A stretch of 63,103 bases of DNA from the NCBI RefSeq assembly GCF_015356825.1, contig NZ_JAACYW010000032.1:1-63103 (forward strand), read 5' to 3'. Shown here piece by piece: positions 49,077 to 57,952 of this stretch. This DNA comes from Catenulispora rubra (GTDB lineage Bacteria; Actinomycetota; Actinomycetes; Streptomycetales; Catenulisporaceae). The notes beneath the pieces are model-generated. The model had not been told where the DNA came from. It saw only the letters and a list, made by a program, of their open reading frames with translations, and did not search any database. A program made the position numbers and the translations under genes. Positions within the stretch are counted from its first letter, which is position 1; each line of letters starts with the position of its first letter.

Positions 49077-51007
49077 CGGACACTCCCCGATCCGGCCAGC
49101 AGCTCGGCCCGCGCCAGCAGCTGCGAGACCTCGGCCACCTCGGTACGCGCCTGGTCCGTCCGGGTCTGGGCGGCCTGCCGGTCGGCGTACGCCGCGCGCT
49201 CCGCGGCCTGCTGTTCCTGCCGCACCGACGCCGTCAGCTCCGCGCTCTGGTCCAGGAAGTAGTCCCGCACCCGGCCCCGGCTGTGCCGGATGAGGTCGGC
49301 GGCCGCGCGGGCGGCGTCGGCGCGCGACTGGCCCAGATACGCCGCCACCGCGCGGCTCGCCTCGCCGCGTGCGGCGTCCAGCCGGCCGGTCCGGTAGCCG
49401 CCGACCGCCTTGGCCGCGAACGCCGTGCCCAGGACCGCGGTGATCGGCAGCGCGATCAGGAACCCCGGATGCAGCGTGGTGACCAGCAGCGTGGTCACCA
49501 CCGAGCTGGACAGCGACCAGCCCCGCGCGGCCTGCATCCCGACCTCCAGCTTGCCGGCGCCCCGGCCGTCGAGCCGGCTCAGCGTCAGGCCGTCGGCCGG
49601 CCCGCCGGCGCCCCGCGCCACCGCGCCCACGTCCCCGGCGCCGGCGTCGAACACCGCCGAGACCTCGCCGGCCGCCTCGTCGATCAGGGCGAGCAGCCGG
49701 GTGTGGACGTCGGTCAGCTCCTGGTTGGTGCGGCGTTGCAGCCACGGCGTGATCTCCGGCCAGTCCCGGGTCGGATCGGACTCCTTGATCCGCTTGCCGG
49801 CCTCGGCCTCCAGGCGCCGGCAGGCCTCGGCGAGGTCGAGGTCGACCCGGGCCTGGATGTCGGCGAACCGGTCGTTGACGGTGTTCAGCCAGCGCGAGGC
49901 CTGCGCCCCGGACACCGCCAGCGCGCGCCGCCGCCGGTCCTCGACGCGGCGCAGCGTCTCAGCCCGCTGATCCGGCTCGGTGAGCGCGGGGTGCTCGGTG
50001 GACAGGGCGTCCGACAGCTGCCGCAGCGCTCCGTGCACCGCCGCCGCGGCCTGCTGCCGGGCCCGCTCGGCGCGCCGGGCCAGCAGCTGCGCGCCGATCC
50101 GGTCGACCAGCACCGGGAACCCGCTCTCGGCCAGCAGCGCCGGGTCGCCGGTGTCGAGCGCGAGCTCGCGCAGCGGCGCCGACACCGCGACGAGCTCCGC
50201 CTGGATCCCGGCGTCCCGCAGGTGCGCGCGGTCCAGGTCGAGGATCCGCCGCCACTGCGGGTACAGGTCGGTCTTCGTCATGACGCAGAGCACGTTCGGG
50301 CACACCGACGCCGCGTGCCGGAGGAATTCGACCTCTGCCGCGGTCAGTTCCTGGGAGGCGTCGGTCACCACGATCACGCCGTCGGCCAGCGACAGCGCGC
50401 GCATCGCGGCCGCCGCGCCGGCCGCGGCGAACCCGCCGCCGATGCCCGGGGTGTCCAGCAGCACCAGGCCGTCGCGGAGCAGTTCCCGGGGGAGCGCGAT
50501 CTCGACGGTCCGCAGCGGGTTCCCGCTGTCGTCGGTGCCGCGCAGGGCATGGTCGGCGGCGGCGCGGACGTCGATCGGGACCGGCGCGGGCTCGGCGGGT
50601 GTGCGTTCGACTGCGGCGCCTTCGGACGGCAGGTGTTCGGATGGCAGGTGTTCGGACGGCAGGTGTTCGGACGGCACCGTCTCCCAGGGGCCCTCGGCAC
50701 GGACCCAGGCCTCGGCGGTCGCCCCGTAGCGCACCACGGTCGGCACCGCCGTGTGCGCCACCGGATCGCTCCCGCACACCGGCACCCCGAGCAGCGCGTT
50801 GAGCACCGTGCTCTTGCCCCGCTTGAACTCCCCGGCCACCAGCACGTTCCAGGCCCCGGACGCCAGCCGCCGCTTGCTCAGCACCAGCTTCTCGGCCAGG
50901 TCCGGACGCTCCGCGGCGCGGGCGCGCGCGGCGGACTCGTCGAGCAGGCGCACCAGCTCGACGGTGCGGGTGGCGTCGGTCACTTGGTCCATGGGCTCAG
51001 GGTCCAT
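49073..51007 (-). CDS. Dynamin-like GTPase with membrane hairpin (IniA-like)
   Basis: This is a 644-residue bacterial dynamin. It has G1 VAGEFKRGKSTVLNALLG, a Thr-containing switch (AHTAVPTVVRYG), G3 VLLDTPGIGGGF and G4 VMTKTDLYPQW, then a long helical stalk. A hydrophobic hairpin (VVTTLLVTTLHPGFLIALPITAVLG) about 140 residues from the C-terminus could insert into the membrane. A surface loop carries PSEHL repeats coded by a 15-bp tandem repeat (about 50628-50680). ATG 51007 or a second ATG five codons later may be the start. It lies directly between the hydrolase and its partner GTPase. Bacterial dynamins remodel or repair membranes. Confidence 0.85.
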   Translation of the reverse strand: MDPEPMDQVTDATRTVELVRLLDESAARARAAERPDLAEKLVLSKRRLASGAWNVLVAGEFKRGKSTVLNALLGVPVCGSDPVAHTAVPTVVRYGATAEAWVRAEGPWETVPSEHLPSEHLPSEHLPSEGAAVERTPAEPAPVPIDVRAAADHALRGTDDSGNPLRTVEIALPRELLRDGLVLLDTPGIGGGFAAAGAAAAMRALSLADGVIVVTDASQELTAAEVEFLRHAASVCPNVLCVMTKTDLYPQWRRILDLDRAHLRDAGIQAELVAVSAPLRELALDTGDPALLAESGFPVLVDRIGAQLLARRAERARQQAAAAVHGALRQLSDALSTEHPALTEPDQRAETLRRVEDRRRRALAVSGAQASRWLNTVNDRFADIQARVDLDLAEACRRLEAEAGKRIKESDPTRDWPEITPWLQRRTNQELTDVHTRLLALIDEAAGEVSAVFDAGAGDVGAVARGAGGPADGLTLSRLDGRGAGKLEVGMQAARGWSLSSSVVTTLLVTTLHPGFLIALPITAVLGTAFAAKAVGGYRTGRLDAARGEASRAVAAYLGQSRADAARAAADLIRHSRGRVRDYFLDQSAELTASVRQEQQAAERAAYADRQAAQTRTDQARTEVAEVSQLLARAELLAGSGSVR

Positions 51008-51012
51008 GGGCT

Positions 51013-53007
51013 TCAGTGGATGCCCGCGTCGTGCACGTCGCCGTGGTCGACGTGGTGATCGTAGTGGCTGTGCTGGTCGGGCTCCGGATACCAGAGCATG
51101 GCGCTCGCCAGTGCGGGGTCGGTGTGGTCGACGGCGTCTGCGGCGGTGTGGTCAGTGCTGTCGTGGCCGGTGCTGTCGTGATCGGTGCCGTCCGCGCCGC
51201 CGTGGTGATCGGTGTCGAGGTGATCGGTACCGAGGTGATGGTCGGTCGAGTCGTGGCCCGCGCTGTGGTCCGCCGTGGTGTCCGTGACGTGTCCGGCCGC
51301 GTCCACGGCATGATCCGCCGCCGGTGCGGCGGTCATCTGCTGGCTGGCGTTGAGCACCGACGCGTGCGTGTCCATCGCATGCGGATCGGCCGCGAGTCGG
51401 GCCTCGAAGTTGCTCACCAGGTCGCCAGTGGTCTGCTGATGGGCGGCGGCTTGATGGGCGGCGGCCGGGGCCGCGGGGGCCGGCGTGCTCGAAGCAGCGG
51501 TCGCAGGCGCCGCGGCCGTCGGCGTGCCGGGGGAGAGCCCCGGGATCACCGCGGCGTAGTTGAACCGCGTGGTGTTCGCGTTCCAGGAGCCGACTCCGTA
51601 GGCGGGGCCGAGGGCTTCCATGGTCTTGCCGTCGCCGAGGCTGATCGCGACGTGGCCGTGCTCGGGCTGCCCGTCGTCCGGATTCGAGCTGAAGTTGAAC
51701 AGCAGCGCGCCCGGGGTGTGCACGGCCTGGTCCACCGGGATCACGTGGCCGCCGTGCTTGAGGAACTCGTACTGCTCCGAGGCGGTGCGCGGCATGCTGA
51801 TGCCGACCCGGTGCGTGGCCCACTGCACCAGGTCCGAGCAGTCGAAGGCGCTCGGGTGCGGGTTGTCGAAGTCCGCGTTGGCGCCGTAGATGTACTGGTC
51901 TCCGGTCTGTGCCACGGCCGAGTGCAGGAACTCCTGGAGGCGTGCGGCGTCAGCGCTCTGCGTCGCCGGCGACGGAATGGTCGGAACCGGCGGGGCCGCG
52001 GTGTGGTCGGACGTGGGCGTGGTCGTGGAGTCCGGCGCGGTCGGTGTCACCGGTGCTGTCGGTGTTGTCGGCTGCGTCGGGGTGGTCGGGATGGTCGGCG
52101 TGGCGGGCGCCGTCGGTGTGGCCGCCGCGGCCGGCGTGCTGCCCGCCAGCGGAATGCCGTAGTCCGCGCCGAGCCGGACGTCGCCGTCGGCGGTCGCGGT
52201 GTGGCCGGGGGCGTCAAGGGTCTGCGTTCCGGTTCCGGTTCCGGTGGTGGTTCCAGTCGGGGTCCCGGTCGTGGTGGCCGGAGCGGCGAGCGGGATCCCG
52301 TAGTCCGCGCCCGGCCGGGTGTCATGCCCCGCCGCGGCGCCGACGCTGGAGTCCGGCGTGGCGGCGGCGTTGGCGACAGTCACAGCGTTGGAGCCGTCCG
52401 CAGCGCTCGTGCTGTTCGCGGCATTGGTGTTGGCGGCAGCGGCAGCGGTGGTCGCCGTGGTCGTCGGCGGAGGCGTGATCGCCTGGTCCTCGGTGGTGGG
52501 GGCGCCGGTCGTCGTCACCTGCCCGCCGGCGGACACGCTCCCGGTCGGGTCGGCGACGGCGTGGATCCCGCCGCCGGCACCGGCCGCCGAACCCGCGCTC
52601 TCGTGGTCGCCGTACGCGGCGGTGCCGGTCCAGACGCCGTGGCCCGGGCCGTCGCCGTACGCGATCGCCGCCTGCTCGGCGTCGGCCCGGTAGCGCAGGT
52701 ACCGCGCGGCCGCGCCGCCGTGCGTCGTGGTCCACGGCGACATGTCCTTGCCGCCGTTGGAGACCAGGAACGCGGCTTTGGCATTCTGCACCGGGTCGTA
52801 CAAGTTCGGGAATTGCGCCAGCAGATCGGGATGCGCCAGGGCGTTGATCTGCCACAGTCCGCGGCTGTCCTCGTTGACCGGGTTGTGCGAGCCGGTATTC
52901 CCGCCGGATTCGGCGAGCGCGACCGCGGTCATGGTCGCGGACTGGTCCGGCGAGAAACCGGCCTGCCGCGCCACGGCGTAGATCATCTCAGCGGATATCC
53001 TGGGCAC
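51013..53007 (-). CDS. Two-domain peptidoglycan hydrolase (lytic transglycosylase-like + NlpC/P60) without signal peptide
   Basis: This is a 664-residue protein. Residues 1-130 are a lysozyme/transglycosylase-like domain with catalytic Glu33 in AVALAESGGNTG and NEDSRGLWQIN. Disordered Thr/Ala/Pro linkers follow and contain the sequence GADYGIPLA twice. An NlpC/P60 peptidase domain follows (QYIYGANADFDNP), with nucleophile Cys390 in AFDCSDLVQWATHRVG and His452 in GHVAIS. The last 90 residues (about 575-664) are strikingly rich in His and Asp. No signal peptide or membrane helix is present, so export would need lysis or the CIS itself. The GTG at 53007 is the first start; there is no ribosome site, and ATG 52986 is an alternative. 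It heads the four-gene operon with the dynamins and the DUF4157 protein. Confidence 0.85.
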   Translation of the reverse strand: MPRISAEMIYAVARQAGFSPDQSATMTAVALAESGGNTGSHNPVNEDSRGLWQINALAHPDLLAQFPNLYDPVQNAKAAFLVSNGGKDMSPWTTTHGGAAARYLRYRADAEQAAIAYGDGPGHGVWTGTAAYGDHESAGSAAGAGGGIHAVADPTGSVSAGGQVTTTGAPTTEDQAITPPPTTTATTAAAAANTNAANSTSAADGSNAVTVANAAATPDSSVGAAAGHDTRPGADYGIPLAAPATTTGTPTGTTTGTGTGTQTLDAPGHTATADGDVRLGADYGIPLAGSTPAAAATPTAPATPTIPTTPTQPTTPTAPVTPTAPDSTTTPTSDHTAAPPVPTIPSPATQSADAARLQEFLHSAVAQTGDQYIYGANADFDNPHPSAFDCSDLVQWATHRVGISMPRTASEQYEFLKHGGHVIPVDQAVHTPGALLFNFSSNPDDGQPEHGHVAISLGDGKTMEALGPAYGVGSWNANTTRFNYAAVIPGLSPGTPTAAAPATAASSTPAPAAPAAAHQAAAHQQTTGDLVSNFEARLAADPHAMDTHASVLNASQQMTAAPAADHAVDAAGHVTDTTADHSAGHDSTDHHLGTDHLDTDHHGGADGTDHDSTGHDSTDHTAADAVDHTDPALASAMLWYPEPDQHSHYDHHVDHGDVHDAGIH

Positions 53008-53054
53008 ACATGTAAGGGTAATGCGCCGGGGTTGTCTGGTTGTATCTTTTCCTT

Positions 53055-53080
53055 GCGCATCAGGGTGATCACTGATGCGC
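53055..53080. promoter_or_regulatory. 9-bp perfect stem-loop abutting the ATPase ribosome site
   Basis: GCGCATCAG (53055-53063) and CTGATGCGC (53072-53080) form a perfect inverted repeat with an 8-base loop containing GTGATCAC. It sits in the 88-bp divergent gap and touches the purine-rich ribosome site GGGGGAGGGGGAG (53081-53093). It may be an operator for both operons or a leader hairpin controlling translation of the ATPase. Confidence 0.55.
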
Positions 53081-53095
53081 GGGGGAGGGGGAGAA

Positions 53096-55216
53096 ATGCC
53101 CGACGACGACGTGTCGCGGCGGGATCGGACGACGCCTTGGGAGGCTTTCGCCGACACGCTGCTGCAACGGGAAGCGTTGATTTGTCGTGTGGCTATGGGG
53201 AGATCCCCTAGGGATTTCGCCGGAATGTATGTCGACGATCGTGAGGCGGAGCAGATCCTGGCCACACTGCCGGGCCTGACGGGTCCCTCGCCGGAGCAGG
53301 TCGGTGTGGTGCGGGCCCGGCTGCGGCCGGTGATGGACAAGGCGGAAGCGTGGTTCGAGACCTCGTTGGCCGACGGCCTGGCCGCGTCCCGGGGGTCCGA
53401 GTCAGCCGCCGCGTTCACCGCATCCGATCTATCCGGTGCATCCGATGCGGCTGCCGCAGTCGACGATTCCGGATCCGACTTCGCCCGCCTGGTGGCCGTC
53501 GCGCGCCTCAACGGTGTTGATGCTCGCGTGCTCGCGGTGCTGGCGGCCGTGGAGATGTCCCCGCATCGCATGCGTCTGGTCACGTACCTCCAGGACAACG
53601 TCCAGCTGCCCCGGCTCACTGTGGCGAGCATGGACCGGATGGTGCCCGGCGCGGCCCGGCGCCTGGCGCCCGGGGCTCCGCTGCGGCGGTCCGGGCTGGT
53701 GCAGACGGCGCCGGACGGGCCGTGGGCCACCCGGATGTGCTGGCCGGCCGAACGCGTCGTGTGGGCGCTGGCCGGCGACGACTCGCCCGACCCCGGGCTC
53801 CCGTCGGGGGCCGTCCGGCTGGACGCCGCGGATCCGCAGGCCACTGATTCGGCCACTGGTTCGGCCACTGATTCGGCGGCTGATTCGGCCACTGGTTCGG
53901 CGGCGGAGCCCGAGCTGCTGCTGGTGTCCGGTTCGGACGCGGACAGCCGGCTGGCCGCCGTCCGCCGCGCCTGGCCCGGCCGCCGGCTGCTGGTGACCCG
54001 GCCGCCGGCCACCGAGCAGGAGTGGTCCGCGGTGGCGCGCGAGGCGGCGGTCGGGGGCCGGGCCGTGCTCCTGCGCCTGACCGGGACCCTCGACCCGGCC
54101 GCCGCCGACCGGGTCGCGACCCTGACCGAGCTGAGCTGGGCCTTCAGCTCCCCGCGCGAGCTGGCGCTGGACACCCTGCCGGCGCGGCCGTGGTCCGAGG
54201 TCCGGCTGGAGTCCGAGGCCGCCGACGCCGCGGACTGGCAGCGGGTGCTCGGCGTGCCGCCGGACCCGGCGTACCCGCTGTCCCGCGAGCAGCTGCGGCT
54301 GGTCGCCGCGGCCTGCGGCGGCGACCCGGCCCGGATCGGGGACGCCGTGCGGCGCCTGGCCGGCGGACACCTGGACGGGCTCGCGGTGCGGGTCCGGCCC
54401 CGGCGGACGATGGCCGACCTGGTGCTGCCGGCCGACGAGACCGCCCGGCTTCGGGAGCTGACGGCGCGCTGCCGCGGCCGCGGGGTGGTCTACCGGGACT
54501 GGGGTTTCCTGCCGCTGCCGTCCAGGGGAGTGGTCGCGCTGTTCTCCGGGCCCTCGGGGACCGGCAAGACGCTGGCCGCCGAGGTGGTCGCCGGCGAGCT
54601 CGGGCTGGACCTGTACAAGGTCGACCTGTCGTCGGTGGTGAGCAAGTACATCGGCGAGACCGAGCAGAACCTGGAGCAGATCTTCCAGGCCGCCTCGGCC
54701 GGCGACCTGGTGCTGTTCTTCGACGAGGCCGACGCGCTGTTCGGCAAGCGCTCGGAGGTCGGCGACGCGCACGACCGCTACGCCAACATCGAGGTCGCGT
54801 ACCTGCTGCAGCGCCTGGAGACCTACGACGGCCTAGTGGTGCTGGCCACCAACCTGCAGCGCAACATCGACGACGCGTTCCTGCGCCGCATCTCGGTGTC
54901 CATCGACTTCGCCGCCCCGGACGAGGAGCACCGCCGCCGCATCTGGGAGCAGGCGTTCCCGGACACGGCGCCGGTGGACGTCCTGGACTTCGGCTACCTG
55001 GCCCGGCAGTTCAAGATCACCGGTGGCGTCATCCGCAACGCGGCCCTCGCCGCGGCCTTCCTGGCCGCCGAGACCGCGGGCGGCAGGATCACCATGGAGA
55101 CGGTGGTCCTCGCGCTCAAGCGCGAGTTCCAGAAACTCGGGCGCCTGCGCACCGAGGTCGATTTCGGGCCCTACTTCTCGCTCGTGGACGGGGATCACGA
55201 TGTTCCATCTTCTTGA
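53096..55216 (+). CDS. CIS-associated AAA+ ATPase (Afp15/Pvc15-type)
   Basis: This is a 706-residue ATPase of the kind found at the end of CIS clusters, thought to act in assembly or cargo loading. The N-terminal 370 residues comprise helices and a degenerate first ATPase-like domain, with an in-frame 12-bp repeat tract (about 53843-53900) in a linker. The C-terminal AAA+ domain has Walker A GPSGTGKT (485-492), the [19 protein letters not shown] motif, Walker [19 protein letters not shown], sensor 1 [17 protein letters not shown] and arginine finger region. The ATG at 53096 follows the purine-rich ribosome site; 53075 is an in-frame alternative without one. Its last 17 bases overlap the DUF4255 gene. 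Confidence 0.95.
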   Translation: MPDDDVSRRDRTTPWEAFADTLLQREALICRVAMGRSPRDFAGMYVDDREAEQILATLPGLTGPSPEQVGVVRARLRPVMDKAEAWFETSLADGLAASRGSESAAAFTASDLSGASDAAAAVDDSGSDFARLVAVARLNGVDARVLAVLAAVEMSPHRMRLVTYLQDNVQLPRLTVASMDRMVPGAARRLAPGAPLRRSGLVQTAPDGPWATRMCWPAERVVWALAGDDSPDPGLPSGAVRLDAADPQATDSATGSATDSAADSATGSAAEPELLLVSGSDADSRLAAVRRAWPGRRLLVTRPPATEQEWSAVAREAAVGGRAVLLRLTGTLDPAAADRVATLTELSWAFSSPRELALDTLPARPWSEVRLESEAADAADWQRVLGVPPDPAYPLSREQLRLVAAACGGDPARIGDAVRRLAGGHLDGLAVRVRPRRTMADLVLPADETARLRELTARCRGRGVVYRDWGFLPLPSRGVVALFSGPSGTGKTLAAEVVAGELGLDLYKVDLSSVVSKYIGETEQNLEQIFQAASAGDLVLFFDEADALFGKRSEVGDAHDRYANIEVAYLLQRLETYDGLVVLATNLQRNIDDAFLRRISVSIDFAAPDEEHRRRIWEQAFPDTAPVDVLDFGYLARQFKITGGVIRNAALAAAFLAAETAGGRITMETVVLALKREFQKLGRLRTEVDFGPYFSLVDGDHDVPSS

Positions 55217-56006
55217 TGAGTCACTGGAGGAGTTCCTGCGCACGGCGGTGCCCCTCCCGGCACGCGAGATCGACATCTCCTTCGCCGCCCCGGACAAGGA
55301 CTGGGCCGCCAAGGTGTCGCGCCCGACGATCAACCTCTACCTGTGGGACGTCCGCCGGAACCTGAAGGACGGCGAACTCGGCATGGTCGAGGTCCGCGAC
55401 TCCACCGGCCGCCTCAGCCGCCGCGCGCCACTACCGCGCGTCGACTGCCGCTACCTGGTCACCGCCTGGACCGCCGACGTCCGCGACGAGCACTCCCTCC
55501 TCGGCGCCGCACTGGTAGCGCTGCTGAAGTACTCCGAACTGGAGCGGCGTTACCTGAAGGGCGCGTATCAGGACATTGAGCCGGTGCCCGCGATCGAGAT
55601 CGGCGCCGGCGACGGCCGCGACAACTCCGACTTCTGGTCGGCCCTCGGCGGCCAGTTCAAACCCGGCCTGGACCTGACAGTCACCGCCACGGTGGACGCG
55701 GCGCTGCTGACCCCGGTCGGCCCGCCGGTCGAGCGGCTGACGATCACGACGAGCACGACGGCTGCCACGGACGCCGCGGGCGCCCCGGCTGCTGCGGCCG
55801 CCTCGGCCGACGGCGGCGGCGCGGACGCCCGCACCTACGTCGCCGGCCGCAGCGACCACCCGGCGGGCACACCGGTGTCCACCGACCACGGCGCGACGAC
55901 GGTCGCCGCCGACGGCACGTACCTGGTGCCGGCCGAACCGGGAGACGAGGTGCGGGTCGAGGGCGACGTCGTGGGGCAGGTCGGGGAGAGCGGTCCGGTG
56001 CGGTAG
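55200..56006 (+). CDS. DUF4255 CIS tail-terminator/cap protein (Afp16/Pvc16-type)
   Basis: This is a 268-residue DUF4255 protein. The signature opens [19 protein letters not shown], with the INLYLWDVRRNLK strand, VDCRYLVTAWTADVRDEHSLLGAAL and ELERRYLKG. In Afp/Pvc this protein caps the distal end of the tube and sheath and sets their length together with the tape measure. The C-terminal 100 residues are a less conserved extension containing Ala/Gly/Asp-rich linkers (TDAAGAPAAAAASADGG) and a small strand-rich segment. The extension is longer than the core needs and may be specific to this lineage. It overlaps the ATPase gene by 17 bp. Confidence 0.95.
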   Translation: MFHLLDESLEEFLRTAVPLPAREIDISFAAPDKDWAAKVSRPTINLYLWDVRRNLKDGELGMVEVRDSTGRLSRRAPLPRVDCRYLVTAWTADVRDEHSLLGAALVALLKYSELERRYLKGAYQDIEPVPAIEIGAGDGRDNSDFWSALGGQFKPGLDLTVTATVDAALLTPVGPPVERLTITTSTTAATDAAGAPAAAAASADGGGADARTYVAGRSDHPAGTPVSTDHGATTVAADGTYLVPAEPGDEVRVEGDVVGQVGESGPVR

Positions 56007-56065
56007 GCGGGGCACGTCACGCTTCATTTGAGGACGAACGCGGTGCCGCACTAGTGTCCCCGATC

Positions 56066-56965
56066 ATGACCTCGAAGACGACCGATCATCCCGCCTGGGC
56101 CGCGCCCTACCTGGCCAAGCTCGGCGTCGACGACCCGGAGACCCTCGGTGCTCCGTCGCTCGACACTCTGCGGCGACTTCACCGCGCACACGTCGAGCTC
56201 ATCGCCTTCGAGAACTTCGACATCCAGCTCGGACGCCCGCAGGGCATCGACCCGGCCGAGTCCATAGCCCGTATCCTGGCCGGCCGGGGCGGCTACTGCT
56301 TCAACCTGAACAACGCCTTCGCCGAGCTGCTGACCGTCCTGGGGTACGACGTCACCATGCATCGCGGCCAGATCAACGGCTCCGCCGAGACCGCCAAGGC
56401 GAGCGCCGACGAATACGACACGCACATGGCCCTCACCGTCGTGATCGACGGCGAACGCTGGTCGGTCGACGTCGGCCTGGCCAACTCGCACCACGAGCCC
56501 ATCCCGCTCCGGGAGGGCGTGCACACCCAGGGCCCCTTCACCTTCGAACTGCGGCCGCTGCCCGAGATCGGCCCGAACGCCTGGCGGTTCCACACCGACC
56601 CGGCGCAGACCACCTTCCACAGCATGGACTTCACCCTCGCGCCGGCCACGTGGGAGGACTTCAAGAGCTTCCACATCCATTTGTCGACCTCGCCGGAGGC
56701 CCCCTACGTCAAGTGGTTCGAGCTCTTCCGCCGCGACGCCGCCTGCGCCGAGTACGTGCTGGGCGACACGTACACGCGCGACGAGGGAGCCGGACAGCGC
56801 ACGACACGCCTGCTCGAGTCCGCCGCCGAGCTGTTCAAGATCGCAACGGACGTGTTCCACCTGGACCTCTCGGACGTCGACGACGCCGACCGCGAAGCCA
56901 TGTGGGACCGCATCCAGATCGCCGAGGCGGAGTGGCGCGCGAAGCGTCAAGCGGCCGAGGACTAG
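56066..56965 (+). CDS. Arylamine N-acetyltransferase
   Basis: This is a 299-residue NAT-family enzyme that transfers acetyl groups from acetyl-CoA to arylamines, or acts as an amide synthase in some biosynthetic clusters. The catalytic triad is present: Cys78 in GRGGYCFNLNN, His120 in THMALTVV and Asp135 in WSVDVGL. The N-terminus has RRLHRAHVELIAFENFDI. The usual RGGYCFE is RGGYCFN here. ATG 56066 is taken; an in-frame GTG at 56054 is possible, neither with a strong ribosome site. It lies 60 bp after the CIS and faces no related gene. Confidence 0.9.
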   Translation: MTSKTTDHPAWAAPYLAKLGVDDPETLGAPSLDTLRRLHRAHVELIAFENFDIQLGRPQGIDPAESIARILAGRGGYCFNLNNAFAELLTVLGYDVTMHRGQINGSAETAKASADEYDTHMALTVVIDGERWSVDVGLANSHHEPIPLREGVHTQGPFTFELRPLPEIGPNAWRFHTDPAQTTFHSMDFTLAPATWEDFKSFHIHLSTSPEAPYVKWFELFRRDAACAEYVLGDTYTRDEGAGQRTTRLLESAAELFKIATDVFHLDLSDVDDADREAMWDRIQIAEAEWRAKRQAAED

Positions 56966-57079
56966 CCTGTGCCGGCCGGCCCCGTCCGACAAGCCGAACA
57001 GCGTCTGAACCCGGCGGACGTCACCGCCGGTGATGCGGATGTCCTCCACGATCCGATCCTCGCCGATACGGTGCCGCAT

Positions 57080-57727
57080 ATGACCGAGTCCACTGATCTG
57101 CGCGCGACGAGAGATTCCTATGACACCGTCGCCGCCAGCTACGCCGAGCTGATCAAACTGGACCTCGAACGCACGCCGTACGACCGCGCGATGCTCGGCG
57201 AGTTCGTGGAACTCGTCCGGGAATCCGGGCCGGTCGGCGACATCGGGTGCGGTCCTGGGCACCTGACGGCGTATCTGGATGCGTCGGGAGTGGCTGCGTT
57301 CGGGATCGACCTCTCGCCGGGGATGGTCGAGATCGCCCGGAAGAAGAATCCGGCGCTCCGCTTCGAAGTCGGGTCGATGACGGCGCTGGAGCTGGCCGAC
57401 GGCGGACTCGGCGGCGTCGTCTCCTGGTACTCGATCGTCCATATGGCGCTGGAGCAGCTGCCGACGGTGTTCGCAGAGTTCTTCCGGGTTCTCGCTCCGG
57501 GCGGGCACCTGCTCCTGGCCTTCAAGGCGGGCGACAGGAAGTCCCCGCTGAACCACGCGTACGGACACGATGTGTCCCTTACCGTCTACTGGCAGTCGCC
57601 CGAGCGCGTAGCCGAGCTGTTGGAGCAGGCCGGATTCGCGGTCCAGGCACGGCTGGTCCGCGCGCCGAGCGAGATGGACAAGGGGCCGCAGGCGTTCGTG
57701 CTGGCGCGTAAGCCGGCGGCTGACTGA
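57080..57727 (+). CDS. SAM-dependent class I methyltransferase
   Basis: This is a 215-residue methyltransferase. SAM motif I is VGDIGCGPGHLTAYL, post-I is GIDLSPGMVEIARKK, motif II-III around GVVSWYSIVHM and LAPGGHLLLAFKAG. It belongs to the broad methyltransferase-11/25 group, so the substrate cannot be given. The ATG at 57080 was chosen where the domain begins; the open frame starts 37 codons earlier. It follows the acetyltransferase by 114 bp on the same strand. Confidence 0.9.
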   Translation: MTESTDLRATRDSYDTVAASYAELIKLDLERTPYDRAMLGEFVELVRESGPVGDIGCGPGHLTAYLDASGVAAFGIDLSPGMVEIARKKNPALRFEVGSMTALELADGGLGGVVSWYSIVHMALEQLPTVFAEFFRVLAPGGHLLLAFKAGDRKSPLNHAYGHDVSLTVYWQSPERVAELLEQAGFAVQARLVRAPSEMDKGPQAFVLARKPAAD

Positions 57728-57736
57728 CAAGGACGC

Positions 57737-57762
57737 GGCCAGCCTGGCGGATTCCGCTGGCC
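57737..57762. terminator. Stem-loop after the methyltransferase gene
   Basis: GGCCAGC (57737-57743) pairs with GCTGGCC (57756-57762) across a 12-base loop, starting 10 bp after the methyltransferase stop. It has no U-run. It is a probable terminator and also lies downstream of the convergent lectin gene. Confidence 0.5.
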
Positions 57763-57952
57763 CGGCCCTCCGCAAGCTGTCCACTCGGGCCGTACGAAAC
57801 CGCTGCAAACAGTACGTAGAACCCCACTGGCGACGCCGGGGATACGGCGCCGCCACCTCTGCTGCAATCCGTTCAGCCGTGCTGCGCCTCCGCAGACCTG
57901 TGTCGGCGTCTCGACGTCTCGACGCCGGGCCTGCGGTGCGGAATGCGGCGGG

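Noticed and set aside
53429..54772. 447-codon open frame antisense to the AAA+ gene
   Set aside because: Pro/Arg/Gln-rich shadow of a clear AAA+ domain.
21555..56006. Prophage or type VI secretion origin for the contractile genes
   Set aside because: No capsid, portal, terminase, integrase or lysis cassette, and no TssJLM membrane complex; AAA+, DUF4255, DUF6760-like and DUF4157 genes are the eCIS pattern.
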